Source: CAVVMA01 sp963830715 (lineage in GTDB: Bacteria > Desulfobacterota > Binatia > Binatales > Binataceae). Taken from it: 64,000 nucleotides of DNA. The translations under genes and the position numbers were made by a program. Within the stretch, counting starts at the first letter, position 1. Every line of letters begins with the position of its first letter. The stretch lies in assembly GCA_963830715.1 (NCBI GenBank), contig CAWHNS010000002.1, forward strand, positions 124,001-188,000. The letters run 5' to 3'. Of the stretch, positions 9,396 to 18,626 are shown piece after piece. The notes under the pieces were generated by a model that saw nothing but the letters and a program-made list of their open reading frames with translations, did not search any database and had not been told where the DNA came from.

Positions 9396-10491
9396 GCGCC
9401 GGGCTTCGGCGGCCAGTTCGGTGCGAAAGTCCGGATGCGCGACGGCTATCAGCTCGCGCGCGCGATCCCTAACTGACTTCCCGCGCAGGGTCGCGATCCC
9501 ATACTCGGTGACCACATGATGGACGAACGCGCACGGCAGCGTTACGACCGCGCCGGGCGCGAGCGTCGCAGCGATCCTCGACACGCGTCTGCCCTGCACG
9601 ATCGCAGTCGATGGCAGCATGATTATCGATTTGCCGCCCGCCAGGACGCGCCCACGCCGAACGCGATCTGACCGCCGGTGCCGGTGTACATTTGATGGGC
9701 GATCGACTGGAGTCAACCTGCCCGGTCAAGTCAACGCTCAGGCCGTTGTTGATCGCGATGATGCCCTCCTCGCGTGCGATCAGCCGGATATCGTCGGTCA
9801 AATTGAAATCGTAGCGATGGAACCCGGGATGGCCGCTTGCGTATTCCAACTCCTCGCGCGGCGTCGCGATCGCGAAGGCGCTGCCGACCACCAGCCCGGG
9901 ATACACCTTCTTGTGCTTGCCGGTGATTACGCCGTCGCGCACCAGCGGCGTGGTGCCCCACGGAATGATCTCGGTCTGCATCCCGAGATCGTGATGATTG
10001 CGCAGATGGGGCATCAGCATCCCGGAGGTTGACCCGACCCCGACCTGGACGGTGGCGCGGTCGGGGACGAGTTCCCGCGCGACGGTCTCGCAGATCGTGG
10101 CGACGACGCGTTTTTCCTCTTCCGAGGGCGCCGGCAGAGGCAGCGGCGGCAGCGGGATTTCCTGCTCGACGAAGTAGTTGATCTCCGACACGTGAAGGGA
10201 GTTGTCGCCGCCGATTCTCAACACCTGATCGCTGACCTCGGCGATCACGAGCCTGGCGTTGCGCGAAAGGAGCTTCGACATGATTTGGATATCGCCGAAA
10301 TTGACGTAGCCGTTCTCGTCCGGCGGCGACACGAGGATCATGCTGACGTTGAAATTTTCGAGCGTCGGCGGCAGCGCGTTGGCGCGGAAGTACGGATCGG
10401 CGTGTAGTCAGCGGCTCCGCGCGTATAGAGCGGACGGTCAATCAGGGTCAGGTAGAACGATTCGAGCCGGAAACGCTCCCCGAGTCCGGGA

Positions 10492-10520
10492 AGGTCCCAG
10501 TTGAAAATGCACGCGCCATG
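10492..10520 (-). repeat. 29-bp inverted repeat, right copy
   Basis: Exact reverse complement of 9367-9395. It lies 8 nt from the stop-codon end of the DCC-family gene and marks the right boundary of the inverted CoA-transferase body. Confidence 0.95.
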
Positions 10521-10528
10521 CGCCTGCG

Positions 10529-10966
10529 TTACCCGTCGATGAAACGCTCGCGCCACTCGGGCGAGGGTAGCGGACACGTCTCGGATTTTCCGAATAGGCG
10601 ATAGCGGTTCGAGGCGACCAGGTCGTAGCCGGCATCGAGCAACCGTGCGGGACACGGCGCGAGTATCGCGCTCAAAGCCCAGATTCCGCCAAGTTGCCGG
10701 AAGATATGCAGCACCGCTTTCGATTTCGAAAGCAGCCGCTCGCCGTGCTGGCTGTCCTCAATGAGTACGTAGACAGTATTCAGATCGCGGACATCGCGGC
10801 CGTGGCGGCGCAGCACGTCGCGAGCGAACTCTCCCTGGAGCGAAGCGAAACGGAATCGGGCGTCGCGGTCGCGCGGGAGGACGAACCGGACCAGCCCATT
10901 GCAGAGCCCGCACACTCCGTCATAAATGACTACCTCGTTTTTTCCGCGATCGGGTTCGGTGTCCAT
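10529..10966 (-). CDS. DCC-family (DUF393) thiol-disulfide oxidoreductase-like protein
   Basis: A 145-residue protein with the family motif YDGVCGLCNG (C19xxC22) near the N-terminus, followed by RFASLQGEFARDVLRRHG and a C-terminal NRYRLFGK. The family is predicted thiol-disulfide oxidoreductases with an unresolved substrate. Length is normal. It is transcribed toward the CoA-transferase region. If that gene's body were restored to the + strand, the two would converge and overlap slightly. Confidence 0.85.
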   Translation of the reverse strand: MDTEPDRGKNEVVIYDGVCGLCNGLVRFVLPRDRDARFRFASLQGEFARDVLRRHGRDVRDLNTVYVLIEDSQHGERLLSKSKAVLHIFRQLGGIWALSAILAPCPARLLDAGYDLVASNRYRLFGKSETCPLPSPEWRERFIDG

Positions 10967-11243
10967 GCAAATGACTGGCAGGCTGTTGAGTCCGCAGTAT
11001 GGCTCTCAAATCGGTTCGGCTGCGACGACTCCGCCTTGACGACCCTGGCCGGCGCCGGGTGGCCGCTTTTCGGCCCGATCGCCGCAGCCGGCGGCAAATT
11101 CACCGATAGCATACTCTAGTCCGATTTGCCGCGGCGCGCATTAGTCGGCGGATCGCAGAGCTGTGAGGGCTAGTCCTGCCCGCTGCAGGAGGCTCTGGTC
11201 CCGATTCATTTACATTGTAGACACATGAAGCTACATTGGACTC

Positions 11244-11534
11244 GTGAAGGCAGTGGGAATCAGAGAGCTCAAGAATCGCCTCAGTGAATATCTTCGGCTG
11301 GTCCGGAGCGGTGAGGACATCCTGGTGACCGATCGGGGCGAAGTGGTTGCTGAGCTTCGCATGCCCGGCCAACTACCGCTGGTTTCCAAGCATCCTGTTT
11401 TGAGCGACCTGGTTCGACAGGGCAAGGTCCGTCTCGGAGCTCCGAACGATCCAGCGCTCTACCCGCCTCTCAAGCGGCTGCTGCGGCGCTCTGAGGTCAT
11501 CCGGCTGCTCGATGAAGAGCGCGGCGAGCGTTGA
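11244..11534 (+). CDS. Phd/YefM-family antitoxin
   Basis: A 96-residue antitoxin. The N-terminal VGIRELKNRLSEYLRLVRSG and ILVTDRGEVVAEL match the Phd DNA-binding fold; the C-terminal half would wrap the toxin. The start is GTG 11244. Its stop overlaps the TTG start of the following PIN toxin (TTGA), the usual translational coupling. Two TACATTG direct repeats at about 11210 and 11232 lie just upstream and could be part of an operator for autorepression. Confidence 0.85.
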   Translation: MKAVGIRELKNRLSEYLRLVRSGEDILVTDRGEVVAELRMPGQLPLVSKHPVLSDLVRQGKVRLGAPNDPALYPPLKRLLRRSEVIRLLDEERGER

Positions 11535-11956
11535 ACCTCTACGCCGAATCGAGCGCTGTTCTGGCGTGGCTTCTGGGCGACGAAGACGGCCACCGCGTCC
11601 GCCATGAGCTGTCCGGCGCCGAAACGGTCTTCGCCTCCGATCTGACGTTGGTCGAATGCGACCGCGTACTGGTGAGAGCCGTCCACGGCGGCAGGCTCTC
11701 CGAGGCCGAGGCCGGCGAGCGCGCAGCACGCCTGGGGCAAGCTGCGGCCCACTGGGCGCTGCTGCGGCTCGACTCGGAGATTCTGGAGCGCGCGCGCCGG
11801 CCCTTTCCCGCCGAACCGCTGCGCACCTTGGATGCGCTTCACTTGGCGAGCGCGCTCGTGGCGCGTCGGGCGGTTCCCGGACTCGCGCTACTGTCGCTGG
11901 ATCAGCGCGTCCGACGCTGCGGGCGGCAACTAGGACTCGCGCTGCAACCGACTTAG
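11531..11956 (+). CDS. PIN-domain (VapC-like) ribonuclease toxin
   Basis: A 141-residue PIN-domain toxin, probably cleaving RNA. Acidic active-site positions visible are E in LYAESSAVLAW, where most PIN domains have Asp; E in LTLVECDRV; D in LRTLDALHLASAL; and D in LLSLDQRVR. The Glu-for-Asp change in the first motif recurs in a subgroup of PIN proteins, so it need not mean inactivity. The start is TTG 11531, overlapping the antitoxin stop. Paired with a Phd-type rather than a VapB-type antitoxin. Confidence 0.85.
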   Translation: MNLYAESSAVLAWLLGDEDGHRVRHELSGAETVFASDLTLVECDRVLVRAVHGGRLSEAEAGERAARLGQAAAHWALLRLDSEILERARRPFPAEPLRTLDALHLASALVARRAVPGLALLSLDQRVRRCGRQLGLALQPT

Positions 11957-12130
11957 AAAGCGATGAGAGGGTTGGAAGAGATTGGTGCCGGGAGCGCGGT
12001 TCCCGCACCCGGCTCGCAGATGCCAGGTCTACAATCTCGTCCAATAGTTGAACCACAGCCGGCCGCTCCGGCAGATGGCGTACAGCGCAGATCTCGGGGA
12101 GACGGGATATGGCGTGGAGGGGAGTGAGAA

Positions 12131-12779
12131 ATGTCTGCGGAATCGACTCGAACAAAATTCAGGCCCGGATGGGCGGAAGGTCGAATGGTTCTCGTCGGCC
12201 TTCAGGCGCTGACGATCTCTGCCGTTGCTGTGTTTGTGGCGTCCGGATGCGGGATCAACAAAATCCCGACGCTCGACGAGCAGGTGAAGGCGGCGTGGAG
12301 CCAGGTGTTGAATCAGTACCAGCGGCGCGCCGAACTCATCCCCAACCTGGTAGAGACGGTCAAGGGCTACGCACGCCAGGAGCAACAGGTCCTGACGCAG
12401 GTGACCGAGGCGCGCGCGAAGGCGACGCAGATGCAGTTGCCGCCCGACATTCTGTCGAACCCGCAGGCGTTCCATGAGTTCGAGCAGAATCAGGCGGCGC
12501 TGACCGGCGCGCTGGGCCGGCTTCTGGTGACGGTCGAGAAATTATCCCGAGCTTAAATCCAGTCAGAATTTTCTCGAGCTGCAATCGCAACTCGAGGGGA
12601 CCGAAAACCGCATCGCAGTGGCGCGGCGCGATTACATCATCGCCGTGCGGCTCTACAACACTGAACTCAGAACCATCCCTGGACGATGGATCGCGGCGTC
12701 GTTTTATCCCGATGCCAAGCTGAAAGAAACGTTCACGATCTCCGAGCAAGCTCAGCAAGTCCCGCAAGTCAGATTCTGA
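12131..12779 (+). CDS. lemA: LemA family protein, frameshifted
   Basis: Membrane-anchored coiled-coil protein of unknown biochemical role. ATG 12131 follows GGAGGGGAGTGAGAA. An N-terminal membrane segment with a possible lipobox (VASGC) precedes the LemA core AAWSQVLNQYQRRAELIPNL and VETVKGYARQEQQVL. At about 12541 an extra T shifts the frame. Homology resumes as YPELKSSQNFLELQSQLEG, ENRIAVARRDY and ends AQQVPQVRF at 12779. It is joined by a one-base stop/start overlap to the TPM gene, the common LemA-TPM pairing. Confidence 0.85.
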
Positions 12780-13589
12780 TGCGCTCGCGGCCCGCAACCG
12801 ATTGCCGGCGGACGTACACGCTCGTGTCCGTGCTGCTCTTTCTTTCGCTGCTATCGGATGCGGTGCTCGCCGATGAGCCAAGGTTTCCGCCGCTTACGGG
12901 CCGCGTTGTGGATGACGCGGACATTCTCAACGGGTCCACTCGGGCGGCGCTCACCGACATCCTTGCGCAGCACGAACGCGAGACCGGCAATCAAGTGGTG
13001 GTGATTACGTTGAAGGACCTTCAGGGCTACACCATCGAGGATTTCGGCTATCAACTTGGACGCAAATGGGGCATCGGGCAGAAAGAAAAAAACAATGGCG
13101 CGCTCCTCATCGTGGCGCCCAGGGAACACAAGGTGAGGATCGAGGTCGGCTACGGTCTCGAGGGCGTGCTTACGGATGCCGCGAGCCGCGCGATCATCGA
13201 GCGCGACATCCTGCCTGCCTTCCGCCGCGGCGACTTCAACGCGGGCGTACTTGCCGGCGTCACGTCGATGCTGCGCGTGCTCGGGGGACCCCGCCGGGAG
13301 GGGCGAACCGGCGACATCGCCGGGCGAAGGTCAGTTAAAACCCGCAGTCCCCGTTAACTTCAAACCGCCAAGGTTTCCTATACTCTATGCGCTGCTGCTA
13401 TTTTTTTGTAACCCCTTCATACTCGTGGCTGCTCTGGCGATTTTTATTACACGACATCAAGGAGTCGGTTCGCGGGGCAGTTACGACGATGATAGGTCGT
13501 CGTCTTCGGGAGGAGGTTCTTCTTCTGGAGGAGGATTTTCCGGTGGCGGTGGGTCGTTCGGCGGCGGCGGCGCCTCCGGGAGCTGGTGA
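12779..13589 (+). CDS. TPM-domain (YgcG-like) membrane protein, frameshifted
   Basis: ATG 12779 overlaps the lemA stop. The signal segment LVSVLLFLSLLSDAVLADEP leads into a TPM domain (GRVVDDADILNGSTRAAL, QVVVITLKDLQGYTIEDFGY, RIEVGYGLEGVLTDAASR). A frameshift at about 13280-13290 separates this from the C-terminal part: a transmembrane segment (ILYALLLFFCNPFILVAALA) and a Ser/Gly-rich tail ending FGGGGASGSW, the signature end of YgcG proteins. It probably acts in the envelope with LemA. Function is unproven. Confidence 0.85.
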
Positions 13590-14167
13590 CGGTGACCAGG
13601 TCTCTTACAGAGGAAGAACGGGAGCGCATCGAAAGTGCGCTTAAAGCTATCGAGCAGCGTACGGCGGCGCACCTCTCGGTCGTGGTTATTCCGGCGAGCG
13701 ATCGCTATTCGCTCTATCCTCTGGTGTGGGGGCAGTTTGGCGCGCTGCTAATCGTCGCTATAGTCTCGGCCCTTCGGCCGGGACTCGGAATACGAGCCTC
13801 GATTCTCATCCAGGTGCCCGCCATGATCGCGCTTGCGCTGCTATTCGATTGGCTTCCAATCCGGGTCTTACTCGTACCGAAACGCATCAAGCAAAGCCGT
13901 GCACGCCAACTCGCGCATTCCGAATTCGCTGCACATGTCGTCCGGGCATCGCATCGTGACCTGCTTCTGTTCTTTGTTTCCCTCGGCGAGCGCTACGTCG
14001 AACTCATTGCTGATCGCGGCATCCATTCACTGGTCCCGGACGGCGCCTGGGACAAAATCGTGGGCGACTTTCTCGCGGCCGTGAAGGGCGGCCGCGTCGC
14101 CGACGGAGTTGTCACTGCGATTCAGGCATGCGGCGCGATACTGGAACAGCATCATCCGCCTGAATAA
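13586..14167 (+). CDS. Second TPM-domain membrane protein
   Basis: A 193-residue protein with GTG start 13586 overlapping the previous stop (GTGA). N-terminal TPM-like part EEERERIESALKAIEQRT and HLSVVVIPASDRY is followed by two hydrophobic segments around residues 48-90. The C-terminal SHRDLLLFFVSLGERYVELIADRG is the conserved end of the short TPM partner that often follows YgcG. Third gene of a lemA-TPM-TPM operon. The gene ends 2 nt from the convergent GMC oxidoreductase. Confidence 0.8.
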   Translation: MTVTRSLTEEERERIESALKAIEQRTAAHLSVVVIPASDRYSLYPLVWGQFGALLIVAIVSALRPGLGIRASILIQVPAMIALALLFDWLPIRVLLVPKRIKQSRARQLAHSEFAAHVVRASHRDLLLFFVSLGERYVELIADRGIHSLVPDGAWDKIVGDFLAAVKGGRVADGVVTAIQACGAILEQHHPPE

Positions 14168-14169
14168 TT

Positions 14170-15696
14170 TCACTCCCCGAGAAGCCAGCGAGCGACTCGC
14201 TCACCCACTACCAGCGCCGGAAGATTGGTGTTCGCCCGCGGGATGATCGGCATGATCGACGCATCGGCGATGAAACCATTGTCGAGTCCGTGAATTTTTC
14301 CGCGCGGGTTCACCACGGCTTCGCGGCTGCCCGCCGGGCCCATTCGGCCGGTGCCCACGGGATGGTAATAGTGCAGGACGTTGGCGCGCACGAATTCGGC
14401 GATATCGGCGCCCGCGGTCACCGCCGGGCCGGGTTCGAGCTCCCGTCCGATCAGGGGCGCCAGCGGATTCTGGGCAGCGATCCGCCGCGCGAGGCAGAGA
14501 CCGTCTTCCAGTACTTTCGCGTCGTCGCCGCCCGCGTCGGATAGGTACCGATGATCTATTATCGGAGCCGCGTTCGGATCGCGGCTCGCAAGACGCATCC
14601 AGCCGCGCGAACGCGGAGTCAGGCACGCGGCCTCGAGCGTCCAATACCATTTCGCCGGATTCATCGCGCCTGAACCGCCGACCGGATAGATATGCAAATC
14701 AAAGGCGTCCGCGCAGCGCGACGAGCGCGCCTTTGCGATCGTCTGCTCCTCAGGCATCCATCGCGCGGCGCCGAACTCGCGCATCAGTTTCGTCAGAGAG
14801 GATGTGCCGCTGAATCTCAGCGAGATGCGCGGATGGTCGTGGAGGTTCCTGCCGACGCCAGAGAGTTCGAGGGTCGGCTGGATGCCGGCGGCGCGCAAGG
14901 TTTCCGGATCGCCAACGCCTGAGCGCATCAGGATTGCCGGCGACCCATAGGCGCCGGCCGCCAGGATCACGCGCCCAACCGCGACGGAGGCGGGCTTGCC
15001 ATCGATCAGCAGATCCAGCCCGGAAATTCGTGAGCCGCGAATGAGCAGGCGATCGACGAGAGCCTTGCCGACGATCGTCAGGTTGCGTCGTTCGCGCACC
15101 GGATCCAGGTACGCAAACGACGTGTTCCATCGCACGCCGTCCGCGACATTGACTGGACTTGGACCCATGCCAATGTTTTCGTCAAGGTCGTTCAGGTCAC
15201 TTACCGATGGAATTCCCGCATTGGAGGCCGCATCGAGGCACGCTTCCTGATACGGAGTGATCTCGTCGCGGGCGGGGATACGCACGCGGAGTCTCTTCGA
15301 TGCCGACTCCAACCGCGGCAGCAACTCCGCAGCCGACCATCCAGCGTTGCCGAGCGCGGCCCAGCCGTCGTAGTCGAAGCGGCTGCCCCAGATAGCGGCG
15401 CAACCGTTATGCGAGGAGCATCCGCCGGCCACGCGCGCGCGTTCGAAGGCAATCACGCGAGGCTTGTATGCCGCACCGCTGTTGTAGCCCCAGTCATGGG
15501 AAGTCGGAATCAGCCGGGCGTCGGTCAGATCACTCGGCCATCTTCCGTCAACGAACGGCCCGTAATCGGGCCCCGCTTCGAGCAGGAGCACCGATTGCTC
15601 TGAGCGCTCTGCGAGGATTCCTGCGACCGCAGCACCGGCGGTTCCCCCGCCAACTACGACCGTATCAGCATGTTGCGGAATCTTGGGCGACCCCAT
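14170..15696 (-). CDS. GMC-family FAD oxidoreductase
   Basis: Flavoenzyme of the glucose-methanol-choline family, about 508 residues. The N-terminal FAD motif is TVVVGGGTAGAAVAGILAE, with the GMC signature AGGCSSHNGCAAIWGSRFDY. C-terminal catalytic-site region is VLHYYHPVGTGRMG with the final NTNLPALVVGERVARWLLG. An alcohol or sugar-alcohol substrate is likely but cannot be specified. I prefer ATG 15696 (AGAAGGGG 7 nt upstream) over the in-frame start at 15720. No Tat or Sec signal, so probably cytoplasmic. Confidence 0.88.
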   Translation of the reverse strand: MGSPKIPQHADTVVVGGGTAGAAVAGILAERSEQSVLLLEAGPDYGPFVDGRWPSDLTDARLIPTSHDWGYNSGAAYKPRVIAFERARVAGGCSSHNGCAAIWGSRFDYDGWAALGNAGWSAAELLPRLESASKRLRVRIPARDEITPYQEACLDAASNAGIPSVSDLNDLDENIGMGPSPVNVADGVRWNTSFAYLDPVRERRNLTIVGKALVDRLLIRGSRISGLDLLIDGKPASVAVGRVILAAGAYGSPAILMRSGVGDPETLRAAGIQPTLELSGVGRNLHDHPRISLRFSGTSSLTKLMREFGAARWMPEEQTIAKARSSRCADAFDLHIYPVGGSGAMNPAKWYWTLEAACLTPRSRGWMRLASRDPNAAPIIDHRYLSDAGGDDAKVLEDGLCLARRIAAQNPLAPLIGRELEPGPAVTAGADIAEFVRANVLHYYHPVGTGRMGPAGSREAVVNPRGKIHGLDNGFIADASIMPIIPRANTNLPALVVGERVARWLLGE

Positions 15697-15747
15697 GGGC
15701 ACCCCTTCTATCGCGCCCAAGTGGCGAAGGCTGCCGAGGCAGGCACG

Positions 15748-16426
15748 CTATTCGTCGTCGCCCTCGTCAACCTGGTTCATCTGCTGCCGGTAACCCTGCG
15801 GATCGACCTGGTAGTACTGTCCGTTCTGACCGGCCGCCCAAGTCCCCTGGTTGTTCTGGTAGACGCCCGGTTGGCCCCCGTAAGGCAGCTCGACAACCTG
15901 ACCCGTCATCGGATTCTGGTAGTAGGCGTTGCCCCGGACCGCTTGCTGGTCGTATCGAGCGTAAGCGTTGCTGAGCTGGTGCTGGTTCTGCTGCCACCCC
16001 TGGTTGTAGTCCTGATACCCCTCCTGGACCGTCCGATTGGCATTCTGCGACGCCTGGAAGTTGCGCTGTTGTTGCGCCAGCGCAGGACCGGGGTTCTGGC
16101 CGTTCATGGTAATCATGCACGAGTAAGCGAACTGCGGAAACGTGACCCGCATTCCAGCTCTGTCGCACGTACTGCTGATACTCGGCCTGGAGTTGGGGCC
16201 CGTAGGCCCGCATGTAGTTTTGCAGCAACTGCTGCTGGGCCATCTGGTTTTGCACCATCCGGGCCTGCAGCTGCTGATTGAATTGTTGATCGAACTGCAT
16301 GTTCTGCTGCCACGAGCCCATGCCCTGTGCGCGCGCCATACCGAATCCGAGCGCCAGCCCAAAACAAACCGCAACCGCTACCAGGCTGCTCTTCGCCTTC
16401 ACGGTTATCTCCTCCTTGGGTTTCAT
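15748..16426 (-). CDS. Secreted Gln/Asn/Tyr-rich protein, frameshifted
   Basis: The N-terminus (VKAKSSLVAVAVCFGLALGF...ARAQGM) is a signal peptide. The mature part is rich in Gln and Asn (QFDQQFNQQLQARMVQNQM). At about 16145 the frame changes and the composition continues (GYQDYNQGWQQNQHQLSNAY, then YYQNPMTGQVVELPY), ending in an acidic EGDDE tail. Continuity of composition across two frames shows one gene of about 225 residues broken by an indel. No enzyme family is recognised; a surface or aggregation-prone envelope protein is possible. It is 51 nt from the GMC gene start on the same strand. Confidence 0.6.
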
Positions 16427-16796
16427 TTGTGTCGCCTGCTCTACCGCCTCAGCATGGGTCGTGCCGGGGGGAAATATCCCGATTTTCTTGCACCTTTATC
16501 GGACCCTGATACGGGCGGTTATCAGTGGTGCAAACAAAATCGAACCGTCCCGAAGCTCGCGCTTAGCAGCGCCCAGCGCCATACGAGGCCGCGCCGTGGC
16601 CTACTGTGGGGGCGTGATGGATGGTGTCCGATGAGCGCTTCCGGCGATATGATGTGACTCCCGACGGCGCAATCTCCCGTGGCCGGCAGAGCGAGTGAGG
16701 AGGCACCAAATGACGGCCGCCGGAACTGAGCCAATCGCAGCATCCCCATCTGGCAATCAAAAACCGGATGGAGTTGGTGGGCCGAAGTCGGCACGC
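16427..16796. other. Gene-poor interval
   Basis: Only short, overlapping, compositionally unconvincing frames. It lies upstream of the Gln-rich gene and downstream of the S74 gene, both on the minus strand, so it should contain the promoter of the former. Nothing else identified. Confidence 0.4.
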
Positions 16797-18235
16797 TTAG
16801 CGGTCGAAGGCTGCGGCCAAATTGCGGCCTCCATTGCGAGCCTGCGTCGATTGCTCCAACGCGGAGAGCCGCTGCTCGAATGAAGCCTTCACCTCGACCA
16901 TCTGAGCCGAGAGCTTCTTGATCTGCGCGGCCTGACGCGTGTTCTCGCAGGCCTGCTTCTGCAACTCATGGGTCTGCTTCTGCAATTCATTGAGCAGCAT
17001 TCCCGTGAGTTCGGAATAGCGGACCGTCTCGACCTTGCCGTCGGCCCCGTAGGCCACCAGCTCCGGGTAGACCCGCGCGACTTCCTCCGCGACCAGGCCG
17101 TACTGGATAATGCCGGTCTGGTCGTCCTTGTAGCGGAAGGTCACTGGCCGGAGCTTCAACAGCTTGGCGCTGGCCTCGCCCATATCGCGGATGTCGCGCT
17201 TGAAGCGCGCCGAGGACACCACAATGCCGAGCTGGCCGCTGCTGTTGACGAACACCTCGCTAGCGCTGGCGCTGGTTCCGACGTAGGTCCCGCTGATGCC
17301 GGCGATGAAGGTTTGCTTCTGCGTGCCCGTGGTGCCGATCCGGATGGCGCCCAAATCACCCGTCGTTCCGGTGTTGGCAATATCGATGTTGTTGCTCCCG
17401 ACGATGATATTCGCCCCCGCCGTGATGCCCAGGGCGATGTTGTTGTTGCCGCCGTTGTTGCCCTCCAGCGCCTCATATCCGACGGCCGTATTTCCTCCTC
17501 CGATGTTATTGAGCAGGGAATCTTTGCCCTCGGCGGTGTTGTGGCTTCCGGCGAGGTTGCTGGACAGCGCGTTGACTCCGGTGGCGGTATTGCCGGCACC
17601 GGTGGTGTTGCTTTGGAGCGCGTCGACTCCGCTGGCGGTGTTGTTGCTGCCCTTGGTGTTGGCCGCAAGCGCGTTGCCGCCGCTGGCGGTGTTGTAATTG
17701 CCTGTTTTGTTCCCATAGAGCGCGCCGGCTCCGCTCGCAGTGTTGGCCGTGCCGGTGGTGTTGCTGAGCAGGGCGCCGGCTCCGCTGGCGGTGTTGTAGC
17801 TGCCGGTTTTGTTGTTCTGCAGCGCTGTGAATCCGCTGGCGGTATTGCTGCTTCCCTTAGTGTTATAGAAGAGCGCCTGGTATCCGCTGGCGGTATTGTT
17901 GCTGCCCTTAGTGTTAGAGAAGAGCGCGTTGAATCCGGTCGCGGTGTTGTTGCCGCCGGTGGCGTTGTTCTGGAGCGCCAGAGACCCGCTGGCGGTGTTG
18001 GCGGAGCCTGTGGTGTTCCAGAAGAGGGCATAATCGCCGAAGGCAGTGTTGCCGTCGCCGTAACCGCCACCGGGAGTGACCTTGGCGAGCGCATTCAAGC
18101 CGCCGGCGGTGTTCTCGTAGGCGTCGCTCACGGTCGGGTTGCACCCAGGCGGGTTGCACGACTGGGCCAGGCCCGCGACCCGGCGATCAGCAGTCCCAGG
18201 CCGGTGACCATCGCTAGCAGATGCAATTTGTTCAT
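16797..18235 (-). CDS. Secreted repeat protein with C-terminal S74 self-chaperone domain, frameshifted near start
   Basis: Domain order: signal peptide, about 13 head-like repeats, S74 intramolecular-chaperone domain, then a Gln-rich coiled coil. I place the start at ATG 18235 (GGAAGGGAAA upstream), which gives the signal peptide MNKLHLLAMVTGLGLLIAG. A one-base shift near 18180 joins it to LAQSCNPPGCNPTVSDAYEN. The repeats follow a 17-residue consensus NTASGxxALxxNTTGxx. The C-terminal domain has the S-x4-K dyad region SSARFKRDIRDMG, then LRPVTFRYK and YGLVAEEVARVYPELV, as in tail-spike chaperones that direct trimerisation and cut themselves off. No phage genes are nearby. Confidence 0.8.
17480..18080 (-). 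repeat. 51-bp coding tandem repeats of the S74 protein
   Basis: About twelve to thirteen imperfect tandem units of 51 bp (17 codons; two of the last are 48 bp). Each + strand unit begins near CTGGCGGTGTTG. They encode the NTASG...AL...N repeat of the surface protein. The units differ at the second and third variable residues and are therefore not recent duplicates. Confidence 0.8.
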
Positions 18236-18390
18236 TGATTTCCCTTCCCCGGCGATGCGCTAGTCCGACAGCGCCGACTCTCGCACCTTGTTCGATTGCC
18301 GTCAAAGGCATCACCCTTCAAGGCCGGTCTTCGGACCGAAGACTTTCCACCACAATTGCAAACGCTAGGAGGCAGCGATGCGCGACTGTC

Positions 18391-18478
18391 TGCGAAATGC
18401 GCGCGCGAGTTGCGCCGCAACAGCAACAGCTTCAAGGTGCGCGCCGGACATTCAACGCGGCGCGCGACGAGCGCGTAA
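18391..18478. repeat. Dispersed repeat, copy 1
   Basis: Contains GTTGCGCCGCAACAG, then CTTCAAGGTGCGCGCCGGAC and GCGCGCGACGAGCGCG. The same three blocks in the same order occur at 20092-20188, with a 6-bp insertion (CAACAG) here and a different spacer. GTTGCGCCGCAAC is itself palindromic. Non-coding placement on both occasions suggests a REP-like family. Confidence 0.65.
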
Positions 18479-18626
18479 GGTTCGCTTGATCTGCTTGGTA
18501 CACCCTGCGATTGCCCCTTGCGACACGCGAGAAGTGCGCGGGGGGGGGCTGCGGCCTCTCGCGGGTTCGCCTTTGACTGTCGTGCCGCAAGGAGAGTAGA
18601 CGCCAGTCTGTGAGGAGTGAGTAAGA

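Larger units (their letters stand above)
9366..10520 (-). pseudogene. CoA-transferase, inverted body and C-terminus, frameshifted
   Basis: Read on the minus strand from 10520, this continues the protein begun at 9205: HGACIFNWDL, then FYLTLIDRPLYTRGAADYTP, MILVSPPDENGYVNFG, a conserved mid-region with VQVGVGSTSGMLMPHL, then GGKSIIMLPSTA and VVTEYGIATLRGKSVRDRA, ending LIAVAHPDFRTELAAEARR. These are hallmarks of acetyl-CoA hydrolase/transferase N and C domains. Frameshifts are needed at about 10400, 9710 and 9660. The body ends immediately before the left inverted-repeat copy. As it stands no full-length enzyme can be made from either strand. Confidence 0.8.

Noticed and set aside
17480..18080. 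CRISPR-like array
   Set aside because: The regular 51-bp units are coding repeats without distinct spacers.
16968..18263. 431-codon open frame on the + strand opposite the S74 gene
   Set aside because: It is the mirror of the 51-bp repeats (Val/Ala/Gly-rich) and has no independent homology.
16797..18314. Start of the S74 protein at 18314
   Set aside because: That frame gives an Arg-rich, non-signal N-terminus. A normal signal peptide with strong RBS lies in a neighbouring frame from 18235, implying a frameshift.
16797..18314. Prophage tail-spike gene
   Set aside because: The S74 domain suggested a phage, but no capsid, tail, integrase or lysis gene is nearby and a signal peptide is present.
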